Positions 51,384 through 63,200 of a DNA stretch of 64,000 nt are shown in pieces. Position 1 is the stretch's first letter. Every line of letters begins with the position of its first letter. The position numbers were made by a program, and so were the translations under genes. A model generated the notes under the pieces. It did not search any database. It was not told the DNA's origin and saw nothing but the letters and a program-made list of their open reading frames with translations. Source of the DNA: Cryoendolithus antarcticus (lineage: Eukaryota > Ascomycota > Dothideomycetes > Cladosporiales > Cladosporiaceae); assembly GCA_002077065.1 (NCBI GenBank), contig NAJO01000008.1, positions 434,001 to 498,000 of the forward strand, written 5' to 3'.

Positions 51384-52012
51384 TGATGTTGAGAGGTACG
51401 GGGTTAGTGGATTCGTTGATTCTTTGGCGTACATGAAATGGGGTGGATTCGGGATCGTGTTTGGGGTTCAAGGGATGGAAGTCGAGCTGGCAAGCAATCG
51501 TCGGGGTGTTTATGTCATTGGGGTGTTTGAGGGAAAGATACTATACGTTCGAGCGAGTGCTTGATGATCTAGTCGGGTTTCTGATAGGGGTACATGTCAC
51601 GTCAACGTCCTTCCCTTGAGCTGCTCTCACTCACTCGGAGCATCTCAGTGCGCAATCGAGAGCAGTCACTTAGCCTTTCGAAATGCATCTTGCCAGCGCG
51701 TCTGTGAATGGTCTCGATGTGGTGCCCAACACAGCCCCATTGACTCTGATTCGTTGTGCGACGCGCTCGAGCTAGTGAGCTCTTCCTCCGTCGTGCAGTG
51801 AAGCTAGGCACGAGTAAGGCCGACATTAGTACAACACATGTGCAACAGACAAGGTGAACTAGATGAATAGACTCTGTATGTTGGGTATCGACTCACCGTT
51901 GACCATTGTCTGCATGTCAGGATTGACGTGAAGGGGTGGAAGTGTCCGAGCTCACGTCTGACGTTCAGTGCCCACACCCGCGCAGGACACCAGACACGAC
52001 GTCGCTCGTGCC
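51384..52012. other. Intergenic region upstream of YAK1
   Basis: No supported gene. The YAK1 frame is open back to about 51968 without an ATG, so an upstream noncoding or coding exon spliced near the CAG at 51965-51967 cannot be excluded. Confidence 0.4.
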
Positions 52013-54973
52013 ATGGACCTCGACCACGACTACGAGCAGCAGCAGCAGCACTTCACTGCCGCGCCCGCTGCGAACAATGCGCGTCACTCCTACCACTCCG
52101 CCTCGCAGAACCCTTCACGCCGCTCCACCGGTCTCGCCAGCACAGTGAATAACCCGACTGCGCAGCACCAGTACTCGGCTTACGGCACTCCCTCGATCGA
52201 CTCCCGCACAGCCTCGCTACACATCTCTTCACCTAGCAGAGGTGTGACGGCTCAGCGCGACGCAATGAGTACGCGCAATGGCGACGTGAACGACGACATG
52301 GCCATGGAAGACGACGATCCGTACAACAGCGCCAAGTACTCGAGGCCGCCGGCGCAGAACAGGCTGTCCTCGCAGTACCTGCCGACGCAGAGTGAAGACG
52401 CGGCTTCGAGGGCAGCGGCGCGGTACTCGCCTATGAACACTTCACCGACGGCTTCTTATGCCAATAGCCCGCAGCAGCCTCCGCAGCAGCAAGGCGGTAG
52501 CGCTGCGAACCACTATACTTCGTATACACCGCAGCAGTCTGCGCGACAGTCGCCGGCACGGCAGCAGAGTCAGTTCGCGTCGCCGACGGGGTCAAGATAC
52601 TACGCCTCACCTACTACCTCACATCGGGCTCATGCGAGTCAACTGCCGCCGCTGCAGTCGAACATGTCGCCTGACTCTTACTACCCTCAATCCGCGACGC
52701 AGCAGCTGAATGCCGTGTTCGGTCGCGAGCAACCTACCTCGAATGCCTCACAGCCGAACTCACACGTACCGTTCAATGGTAAAGGGCCGGTGCCGCAGAT
52801 GCAGAAGGTGCATGATGTCGCGCAGCTGGAGACACGGATAAACGCACAACCGCCGTTTAGACGCGCAAATCCGGAGGGAGGTTTCATCAGTCCGCTGCAA
52901 GCGCTCACTACACATTTGCCGGCTACGTATCGGATATGCAATCCCACGTTCCAGTACGAGAGTTCGCGGAACCCGCGACGAGTGCTCACGAAGCCAAGTA
53001 AAGGTGTCAAAAACGATGGGTTTGATAATGAGGATAGCGACTACATCCTCTACGTCAACGATATCCTGGGATCAGAAGAGACGAACCACAAGAACAGATA
53101 TCTGATCTTGGATGTGCTTGGTCAAGGCACCTTCGGCCAAGTGGTCAAGTGCCAGAACCTCAAGACACAGGAGGTCGTCGCTGTGAAAGTGGTGAAGAAC
53201 AAAACTGCCTACTTCAATCAGAGCATGATGGAAGTCTCGGTTCTCGACCTTCTGAACGGCCGCATGGACAAGAACGACGACCATCATATCCTCCGGCTGA
53301 AGGACACGTTCATCCATCGGCAGCATTTGTGTCTGGTGTTCGAGCTGCTGAGCGTGAACTTGTACGAGCTGATCAAGCAGAACCAGTTCAGGGGATTAAG
53401 CACTACGCTGGTCAGGGTGTTTGCGCAGCAGTTGCTGAATGGGCTTTGCTTATTGAGTAAGGCGAAGCTGATACATTGTGATTTGAAGCCGGAGAATATC
53501 TTGCTGAAGAAGTGAGTGCATGGCTGAGGGGTGTTGGGATAGAATGAGGAGTGCTTACTGACATGTGTGCAGTCTCGAGAGTCCAATCATCAAGATCATC
53601 GACTTTGGTTCGGCTTGCGATGAGCGGCAGACGGTGTACACGTACATTCAGTCGCGATTCTATCGGTCACCCGAGGTGCTACTGGGACTGCCATACTCAG
53701 CTGCCATCGACATGTGGTCACTCGGTTGCATTGTCGTTGAGCTCTTCCTCGGCTTGCCGCTCTTCCCTGGCAGCTCAGAGTACAATCAGGTGTCGCGGAT
53801 CACGGAAATGCTTGGACTGCCACCTACCTGGATGCTGGAGGTGGGCAAGCAATCCGGCGAGTTCTTCGAAAAGGTACATGATGAGTTTGGGCGACGGACC
53901 TATCGTCTCAAGTCCATGGAGCAGTATTCCAGGGAGCATGGCACGAAGGAACAGCCGAGCAAGAAGTACTTCACTGCGACAAGACTGCCGGATATCATTC
54001 GGAATTACCCGATGCCGCGGAAAGGCATGAAGCAGAATGAGGTCGAGCGAGGTGAGCAACCCCCAGCTCAAAGGATTGAGGCGGCATACTGACAAGTACA
54101 GAAATGGCCAACCGCGAAGCTTTCATCGACTTCGTCCACGGCCTCCTCAACATCAATCCTCTCGAGCGCTGGTCGCCACAACAAGCCCGCACCCACCCCT
54201 TCATCACCCAACAAAAGTACACAGGCGCCTTCCAACCCCAAATGAATCTCAAAGTCTCGACCTCCCGCTCCCCAGCCCCAGGCGTCCAACAACAGCAACA
54301 AGCCGAAGCCCTCTCCAAGCAACGCGCTCAAGCGCAACAAGCTCAGCAAGCCCAACAAGCCGCCACAGCGGCCTATGCAGCCGGCATGCATACCATGACC
54401 CCGCAAGGCTACCCATCGACGCCACAGCATATATTGCCACAACAAACCCAGCAACCGCAACCGCCGATGTACAACACGATGTATTCACCGGGTGTCGTCC
54501 CGCCACCTTACCCCTCCCAACCTAATTCAGCAGTCTATTCCCAACAGCAGCAGATCCCAATGATCCAACAACCGCCCGCCGCCGCTGCGGCTCCGTACGG
54601 CCAGAACATGTACGCCCAACACCCCTCAGCCGGCGGTCGCCAACGCGCAAGCACCATGGACGGCAACAGCACCGGTATCCCTGCCGCTCTTCAGCGCGTA
54701 GTCTCGCATCTCGATCCCAATGCGCCTATCCGCCTGCAACCTAGCCCGGCTTACTACCCGCCGCCACAGGACGGGCAGGAGAGTATCGGGAATGTTGGGG
54801 GACGGCGACGGCAGAGTCGGGCTGTGGCTACGAGAGGTGGCAATGGACAAGGGGAGAGGAATTTTGTGAGGGTGCTTGAGGATCGGACGTTGGAGGAGGG
54901 GGGTTGGGGACAGCAGAGTGGGCTTGGAGGAGGGGGAGGGAATGGAGGGTGGGTTGGGGGGAGTAATGTGTGA
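52013..54973 (+). CDS. YAK1: DYRK-family protein kinase YAK1
   Basis: Exons 52013..53511, 53573..54051 and 54102..54973 give 949 aa. The first 340 residues are Gln/Ser/Pro/Tyr-rich and disordered. The DYRK homology part [20 protein letters not shown] precedes the kinase domain. Motifs: [14 protein letters not shown] (about residue 367), the Lys in [30 protein letters not shown], the catalytic loop [14 protein letters not shown] (about 487), and [20 protein letters not shown] with the YTY activation loop (about 521) then [14 protein letters not shown]. The C-terminal 280 residues are Gln/Ala/Pro-rich with a 14-3-3-like RQRAST site and a Gly-rich end. Yak1 restrains growth downstream of PKA and TOR; DYRKs autophosphorylate the second Tyr of the loop. 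The start ATG 52013 is the first in frame. Confidence 0.95.
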
Positions 54974-55891
54974 GGGGACCACACGGATGGGAAGGGAAAT
55001 GGACTATCGATACCGAACGTCGCCGATTCGACTTGAGAAAGGGCAAAGAGTGACCCAACGTGGCGGACGATGACGACCGATCCACACGTCTCGAACGCGC
55101 TGGGCACGCGAACTCCTTTGGCGTCACGATGAGGCTACGCAGCTCGGACTGTCCACTTCGTGCGATCATCGAGCAGACTATCATCGACGCGTGGCAGGGG
55201 GCGGAAATTTTCAAGGGCACAGGCAAGACCAGCCTCGACTTGCTGAGGACTCTGCTGGCCACTTTGGCAAGTGTCGCGTTATTGCACCTCGCTACGATCG
55301 CGCAATGAGATGAACAATCGGCAGCTCACTGCACCACGCGCGATGATGAGTGTTGCGTACCGCAGCCAAGCGGGCGAGACAGGAGGCCCTGAGCGGAGTA
55401 ATGCTCTCGGGTAGTCAAGGCAAAGTACACTGGAAGGAAGGCACACTTGCTTGCGAGACACACGGTGAGGGGTCTGTAGACTGCGGATCTGTAGTATCGC
55501 GTATGTGATGATCTGCTATCAGCGCTGCAGACTGGACAATGCTATGTCTTCCTGAACTACTGCTGCTACTCGTGCTCTGTGCCAACGATGATCTCTTCTG
55601 CACTGCTAACTCTACATCCTCATCTTCAGCTTACGGTCACAGCATAGTTCCTCGCCACGCCGTCTTCTCGTCGTGTCTTTGCACCTGCGCGCAGGCATCG
55701 TTCCTTTCCTGCAGGAGTGATGCTCACTAAAACCAGCGAGCCCGCCGTCCAGCCTCCAGGAGGGTTAGCTGAGCGCATAAGCCTCGTAGGCCGGATACAG
55801 CGATGGCGAGCCGTTGAGCTGTTCACTGAAAGGCATGCTTGCCCGTGGTGGGTAGTCGATCTTCTACCTTCCATTTTTGCAATCATCCCAC
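54974..55891. other. Convergent intergenic region between YAK1 and TAD2
   Basis: About 920 bp between the 3' ends of YAK1 (plus) and TAD2 (minus). Short open frames are present on both strands but none has a recognisable motif, an intron structure or support from context. It presumably contains both 3' UTRs. Confidence 0.4.
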
Positions 55892-56944
55892 TCAGCCAGC
55901 CGTCTCGCTGCTCCCGTTCAGCGTAACAGTCGCCACTTTTGGTGCTAGCTCATCGGCCGAATCTGGCAGGCTCATCGAGATCTCGGACATCGGCGACAAT
56001 ATGGGCGGCGTCTCGATTGCGGCAGTGATCGTAGTGGTCGCCTCCGACTTGGGCGAGAGGAGCATCGAGGTGCCGTTGGGCAATGGCTTGCCATTGGGAC
56101 TCAGCATCTCAATTGGCAGGATCTCGGTCTTCAGCTCGCGGTTCTTCTTGGGCTTGGGCTCGGGTGCTGCAAATTGGTATTAGTGCACGTCTCTGGTGAG
56201 ACGAAGGTAGTAAGACGGCGTACCCTTGTCATTCTCCTGCACGTAGAATCTGCGCAGCAGCATGATGGCCTCCTCCCTGAACAGCCCTCCGTAGACCGGG
56301 AACGGCGGATCGACGCCCTCGTCCATATGCACCGTCATCACGCCTCCAGTGCCGCCGAATCGATCGTTGAGGCAGCCAAAGTAGACTGTGCGGATTTTGT
56401 ACTGCCGCAGAGCGGAAGCACACATGATGCATGGCTCGACAGTCACGTAGAGGTCCGTGTCGTGTAGGATGGACTGAGGGTACTTGGACATGATCTCCGC
56501 GAGGGCGACAAATTCGGCATGCCTCGTCCCCTACATGCGTCATTAGCATCACCATCTACCCCCATCACCCGTCGGGTCAGTAGAAGTTGCAACACATACA
56601 CACAAACTAGCATTCGTTCCGTTAATCCCCCGTCCAATCACCTCCCCCTCCCTCACAAACACACACCCCACAGGCGTCTCATCGCTCGCAAGCGCCATCT
56701 CGGCCATCGCAATAGCTTTCCTCATGAAGCCTTCATGGTACTCGCGATTCGGGATCGGTGCGAACACCATTTCGGCGGTGATGGGGTGGCGGGAGAGGTT
56801 TGTCAGAGGGCGTCCGTCGGGGCCGAGAGGGAAGGTGGGAGCTTCTACCTCTGGAGGTGGTGGTGATGGGGTGCAAGGAGGTGGTGGAGACGCATCGTGG
56901 AGGAATGTTTGGGAAGGAGAGTTGTTGATTGGAGAGAAAGGCAT
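55892..56944 (-). CDS. TAD2: tRNA-specific adenosine deaminase, catalytic subunit
   Basis: Exons 56944..56600, 56530..56224 and 56166..55892 give 308 aa. Exon 1 starts MPFSPINNSPSQTFLHDASP, a Pro-rich leader, then the deaminase start HEGFMRKAIAMAEMALASDE and TPVGCVFVREGEVIGRG. The GTATGT donor and TAG acceptor rebuild NASLC-GTRHAEFVALAEIM, placing the zinc His and the proton-shuttle Glu (HAE, about residues 119-121) at the start of exon 2. The PCIMC zinc pair follows at about residue 149 (TVEPCIMCASALRQYKIRTV), then GCLNDRFGGTGGVMTVH. The C-terminal 90 residues are low complexity (Pro/Ser/Thr). TAD2 with TAD3 converts adenosine 34 to inosine in the anticodon wobble position of several tRNAs. 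The upstream frame is open to 57196 with other Met codons, but their context is poor. Confidence 0.92.
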
Positions 56945-57227
56945 GGTTGTGGAGCCTTGGGATTTGAGGTTGGGCAGGCGCGGGTGCGGATTCGCCACTT
57001 CCAGGTCGATATTCTGTTGTGACGCAATTGAGTGGGAGTGCTTAGAGATGACATGTTGGCTACTGTGGTCTTTCAAGTGAAAAGATAATGTGACTCCGTT
57101 TGTATTGTATGAGATCATGTGCAAACGGAGGATGCTGAGCAGCAAACGCCTGCAACGCCACCGACGCCACATCTCTATCATGTATAATCTAGGCAAGTGC
57201 TATGTAGGCTCCCATTAGTGGGCATCG

Positions 57228-60200
57228 TCAGGTCTCTATCAACCCATGCAACGACTCGCGAACGCCTCCGACGAACGCCTGCGCTTCCTCCAGGCCCAGC
57301 AAAGCATCGGGACAGAATATCCCCATGTGGAGGGCGCCATCTCTGACACTCGCCTCGATATCGAGAGAGTGCTGCGAGAAGTCAGTGACATAATCGGAAG
57401 TGGAGCACGAATGTAGACGTACCTTGTACGCACGCATTCCCGGCAGTCCCTGCAATTGCGCGGGCATCGTGAATCTGTCACTACCTGGCCGAGAGATCAA
57501 CCCTGCTCTCTGCTCCAGTCGTCCATCATTCGCCTCTTCAAGCTTGATGTCCACGTCACCACTGCTGTCTTCTTCGGCATCAGGAAGCTTTAGGAAGTTC
57601 ACGAAACAGTCCACAGTCACGGCCGTCCACTTCTCGATCTCCCACAGCGCCACCGCACTGTTCACAGCAGTCCCGATCTCTTGTAGGTCCCGATGTATTT
57701 GCTTGGCCAATTCGAGTAATGATCTGGATCCTGCGCCTCGGATCGCGAGAGGCACCAGATTCAGCGTCGGCGCTCGCAGTGAGGATAGGTTGTCGAGGTG
57801 CGAGCGATTGGCCAGGTAGATACCAAGGACCACATCCTCGCCTCCAGATACGCCCTGGCCTAGACCAGCATACACTTTGGCGCATGTTGCGAAGAAGGAC
57901 GACTGTATGCTGATGTCGTTGTCACGAGCCAGAGTCGCCAAATTAGTGGTGCTGGAAATTAGAGCCTGCTGGAAGATCTCCACTCTGCCATGCGTGCCCA
58001 GCATGGTACGCTCTGCGATCTGTCTCTGCTTGATACGTCGCAAATAAGTTGTCCAGAACGCCTGTCTACTTCGCTGTGCCTCATCGGTGACTGCGAGTGC
58101 AACAAAGTCTTCCTGGGTCACAGTCTTTGGCGCAAGGCTGGAGCCTCGCAGAAGAGTTCCGAAATCCGAGATCAGCCCTGGTAGGGAGACTGCATCGTAA
58201 AGTGCGTGATGTATGGACAGTCTGAGCTCCCAGACTTCTTCCACTTTCTGGGCGTGTAGGTGCATCAGGGGTTGCGGCACTTCAGCTGTCAGGACCTCGT
58301 CCTCAAAGGTGATAGCATTGTCGGCAGTCCTGAAGACAACCTGGACGAGTGGGACCTCTGTGTTGTTTGTCGAGACGAAGACGGTACGGAAGATAGGATG
58401 CTCCACAATGAGCTGCTCCCAGGCAGTTTGCATGATAACTTCGCTGACATTGCCGTGCAGTTTGTAGGTGAATGTCGGATTGAAAAGAGTGCCTCGTGAA
58501 CGACCCCAGATCTGGAGCATGTAAAGCTGCACTGGCAAAGCAGGCAAGACGGATTCAATATCCGCCGCATCAATACCAGCGAGTTCGGGAATGTTGTCGC
58601 CCAAATGATGCTTGAGGTACTGCGAGACTATTGCCGTCGAAGAAACAGCTTCCTCGGGAGGTGTGGTCTCCTTCTCATATGCGATCTCTGCGATGCGATC
58701 GACTCTGCGCGCGCGCAGCAGCTCACTAACTGTGATGTGTATGTTCTGTTTCTTGAGCAAACTGGCAACCTTGATGGCCGAGATGGAGTCAATGCCAATT
58801 CTATCGAGTGTCGCTGTACCCTTGATATCGGCGACTGAAACCTTGGATACCTGGGCGAATACTTCTCTAATTGCCAGCGAGTGCGTGCTGTTTCCAGACT
58901 TTTCTTCATGGACACGTTCTTGTTGATGGCTAGCTCTTGGCATTTCCTCGTCTTCTCGGAGAGTGACAGTCGGCAGTCCACAGATCGATACTCCAGGGCC
59001 AGTAAAAGTCACGGTTGGTTTGTTCGGCTCGTTGACGATGCGACTCAACACATCGTTCATGGCTACCAGAAGCTGCTCCGAGCCTCTCTGATCTAGCACC
59101 TCCGCCTTGCAGGCTGCGCGGAAGTGAACCTCGTCATCGACAACCTCCATCTCCACGGCTATTGGATACTCGATATCTGCGCTGCTACGTACCGATGTAT
59201 ATAGCAGCGTCTCTGGAGTTTCGTTCGTAGGCGCCGGCCGCTTCTGATACAGGAAGAGAGTGTCGAACAGTGGTAAAGCGCGAGAGCTCGTATCAGGTGA
59301 GCAGCTTGTAGCGTGTGCCGCTTGTATGGTTCGAAGCGGCGTCCTGGCGTACGGCAGCAGCTCAGTAGCGGCATTCTGGATCTGGTGTAGCACGTCGCGT
59401 CGTGTGCCATGTAGTGCACCGCGCATGACGACTGTGTTCATCGTTGGAAACATTACATCGTCGGCTTCTTCAGTGTCGCGACAAGCAAGCACTACTCCGA
59501 AAACGACCTCCAGTCGGCGCGTGTAATGGGCGAGGGTCAGAGCCCAACATGTCTGGGCCAGACTTTGGAATGAGATGCCCTGCTTCTGGCAGAATCCTCT
59601 TGCATGTTGAGCCGACATCTCAGCAACTCTTTGTGTGCGATGGACCTGTTTTTGCAAGACCTCCGCGGTCGAGCTCCGTGGAAATATCGAGGGCGCAGCG
59701 CCGTATAGCGCACCGCGCCAGTAGGAGACTGCACCGTCACTTATGGCGTTTAATGAGGCTTCGATGATTTCATCTGCAAGATGCCTTGCGGAAAGTGCTT
59801 GGCCTAGATACGCATCACGCAGGTTGGCATGGAGTAGCGCAAGACTATGCCCATCGTACTGAGCATGAGCAAGCGACAAGATCAGGTACTTATCGCTTTT
59901 TGTGCTCACCAAGGTCATTCTCGTTGGCTCGCGAGAGCTGATAGTTGCCTGCACATCCCGACGGATCCCATCTAGCGTATCAGACACCTCCGAGATTTCG
60001 GAGAGCTTCACTTGCCTCACGTGAGCCTCACCAGGCTTCCGGATCATTTGCGCAAATACGACATCGATGTCTGGGGACTCAACGGGCACGAACATCGTGC
60101 GTAGGATTGGCGACTGGTCGTACACGGTCTGCCATGCCGCGAGAAGTCTCTGCACGTCTATGCCTGTGGAAAGATGCAGCACATCATAGTTGTAGTATTC

Positions 60201-63200
60201 GTGCAGATTCGAACGGAGCATCTCCGCTAGGAGACCCTCTTGTGATGGGGTACAAGGCAATATGCGTTCGAGATTACCAGGGGAGATGCCACTCAGAAGC
60301 CGTAGATCCGTTAGCAAAGCGACTTCGAGCGACTTCAGCTTACTTGGAGGAGTGGAGATCTGCGCGGTATGAGGGCGCTGCTGCGTGTATCGCAAGATTC
60401 GAGGAATAGTCTGGGCGCGCAGCACTTCGCTGACAGGTATTGTCACCCCCACTTTCTTGAGTCTTGACACAAGCTTGACCGCATCAATGCTATCGAGCCC
60501 CAGTGCGAAGATGGTGGAGTGCGATTCAACGTTATTGTCGTCGATTTGCGCCAGACAGGCGATCTCATGGCGGAGCTGACTCGCAGCGGTCGTCCATGTG
60601 AAGTTGTGCACTCCGTTGAGGTCACTCTCCTTCACTAGTGCTGGATCGAGCTTCTGCGATTCAGCCACGGTCATGACCCCAAAATCATCGCGTACGTGCC
60701 GGTGCTCGTCTCTGCAGATAAGATCGAGAGCACGGCCGAATTCAGATACAAGGGTCTGCAAAGAAGTCTCGCTGGCAATCCGACCCTGCGCAATGGCCGT
60801 GACTTGAAACTCCCCGGAAGCATCGAGCTCGACTTCGACCGCGAGTGGATACTCAGCAGTGGGCGGTTCGTCCACGCTTTGCCAGAAATTTGTGAGCTTG
60901 ACTCGAGTACTGGCATCATCGGCGTTGAAGACGAACAGGACATCGAATAGTGGCTCAGCGCTAGCAAACCCGCACCACTTCCTGATGGCACGCAATGAAG
61001 TATGTTGATAAGGCACGGTGGCAGCGCTGACGTGCTGAGCATGTTTCGCGACGTTGCCCCAAGTGTCGTTAGCTTGTAGCCTGAGCTGACTAGGGATCGT
61101 ATTGAACATTGGACCGATCGTCCTGTCGCCATCATTGAGAGCCACGTTGCGACCAGATACCACTGTGCCGTATATTGTGGTCTTCGGGGCGAATTGATGA
61201 AGAGCTAGTGCGAAGCATGTCTGGGCAATGGCTGCGCTCGAGACTTGTAAGCGTCTGCAGAGTTCAGTGAGAGTGACCCGATCTCCAAAGCAGCGGGTGA
61301 CAACATGAACTTCCTCCGATGGTGAATTCTCACACAATGGGAGTGATCTGGGTACAGCTTGGTATAGCTGACGTCGCCAGAAGTCTTTAGAGCCAGCCAC
61401 ATCAAGAAGTGGTCCAAATGGTAATACATCCGTAAACTTGAGACCAAAGTCCAAGTCATCATCACCTGCGTATCTGCGAGCCACTTTGTCGAGTAGTAGA
61501 TCCATTGCGATGCCATCATACAGCGCATGGTGTATGTACACTGTCAGCACTACGCCACTGGAGGTGTTCGTAGCAGACAACTCGAACGGGCTCACAAGGT
61601 CGCCCTCATTACGCGCCACCCATGCGGATCGGTATCGGTCCACAGCTTCGTCAAGATGCTGCGTGATCTTTGCCGAATGCCACGAGACTTCAGCGCTGTG
61701 CAACACCGCTTGGACATATCCGTCGTCGGTGGTGATGAACTTCGTGCGAAGGATTTGTACATGCTCAGATACGCTTTGCCATGCGGACCGGAGCCTTGGA
61801 CCGTCCAGATGGCCCACTTTGTAGCTGAAGTGATTGAAGTAAGGCCTGTCTGACCTCCGCAATGATTCCAGTAGGAGCCCTTCCTGCAGAGGCGTGCATG
61901 GCGCAATAGTCTCAATCTTATCAACGGGAATGCTAAGACGACGAGCACATGTCGCCCGGTACCGTCGGTCGCAAGCTACTATAGAGAGCTGAGCTTGCCT
62001 GACCGCTGCATTGTGCTCTTGGTTTACGGAGCTTCCTGACACGGCCCGGGTGAGCTCATCGATCTGGGGGTTCCGCATGATGACCGCTACACTGGCAGCA
62101 TCGAATCCGTCCCTTCGCAGAGCCGTGGCAAAAGCTATCGCAGAAATCGACGACAGTCCAACGGAAAAGATGTTCGTCGAACCTGTCCAAGAACCTGTGC
62201 TAGTGGCCATAAGTCGACCGAGAACACTGCAGATTCGGCGTCCTTCCTCTGTGAGCGGTGTATCGTCACGAGTGTCACTGGACCCACACTGCGCAGCGGT
62301 CGAATGGTGCTCGTTGAAGAAGGTCGTCAATCTCTTGACATCGACCTTGTTGTTCACTGTTAGTGGTATGTGATGCAAGTGAATGATCTCCGTGGGCACC
62401 ATGTATCCAGGAAGTCGACTCTTGCACATCTTGACAGCAGCATTAACGGTGTCACGAGCGTCTTGAGAGTCGTCAGCCACTAGATTTTTAGAACTCGACT
62501 TTGTTCGGCCCGCTATGAAGGCCACAAGTGTTTGCCTATCCATAGCCTTGACGACCACCGATGCCGCCTCGATATTCTGGGGCGAGCACAAACGCAAAGT
62601 GACATCGATTTCTCCGAGATCAAGTCGTTGGCCTCTAAGCTTCACCTGTGAGTCTTGTCGGCCAATAAAGGAGAACGAGCCATCTGCGAGCTGTCGGACG
62701 AGATCGCCCGTGCGATAAATACGGTCGCCGTTTTGTAATGTTGGGAACTGCTTTGCAGTCAAAGCAGGTTGACCGAGATAGCCCTTACCAACAAGAATGC
62801 CAGATATACAAAGCTCTCCGACGGCGCCACGAAGGACGGGGTTGGTGGTGCCCGGGCCCATGACATAGGTCCCGACGTTGGCGAATTGCGGTCCAATATT
62901 TGACGGCTTGGCCTCTGGACCGACAAATGGGTTCATCGTCACTCCGATCGTGCACTCCGTTGGCCCGAAGCCGTTCATCACAGTTCGGTATGGACCCCAT
63001 TTCTGAATAATGTCCGGCCGGAGTGATTCACCACCAGTAATGAATACACCCTTGTGCAGGCTCGGGACGTCCTCTGGCTCCAGTAGCCGCGCCAACGACG
63101 GCGTAAGGTCCAGATGAGTGATATGGAGCTTCTGTATGAAGCCGCTCAAGTCGTCGAGTATGAGGTCTCGTGGTGCGCCGACGACCGCAATGCCGACACT

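Noticed and set aside
54974..55891. Possible small genes between YAK1 and TAD2
   Set aside because: Several short frames exist on both strands, but none has a domain, splice structure or start context that stands out.
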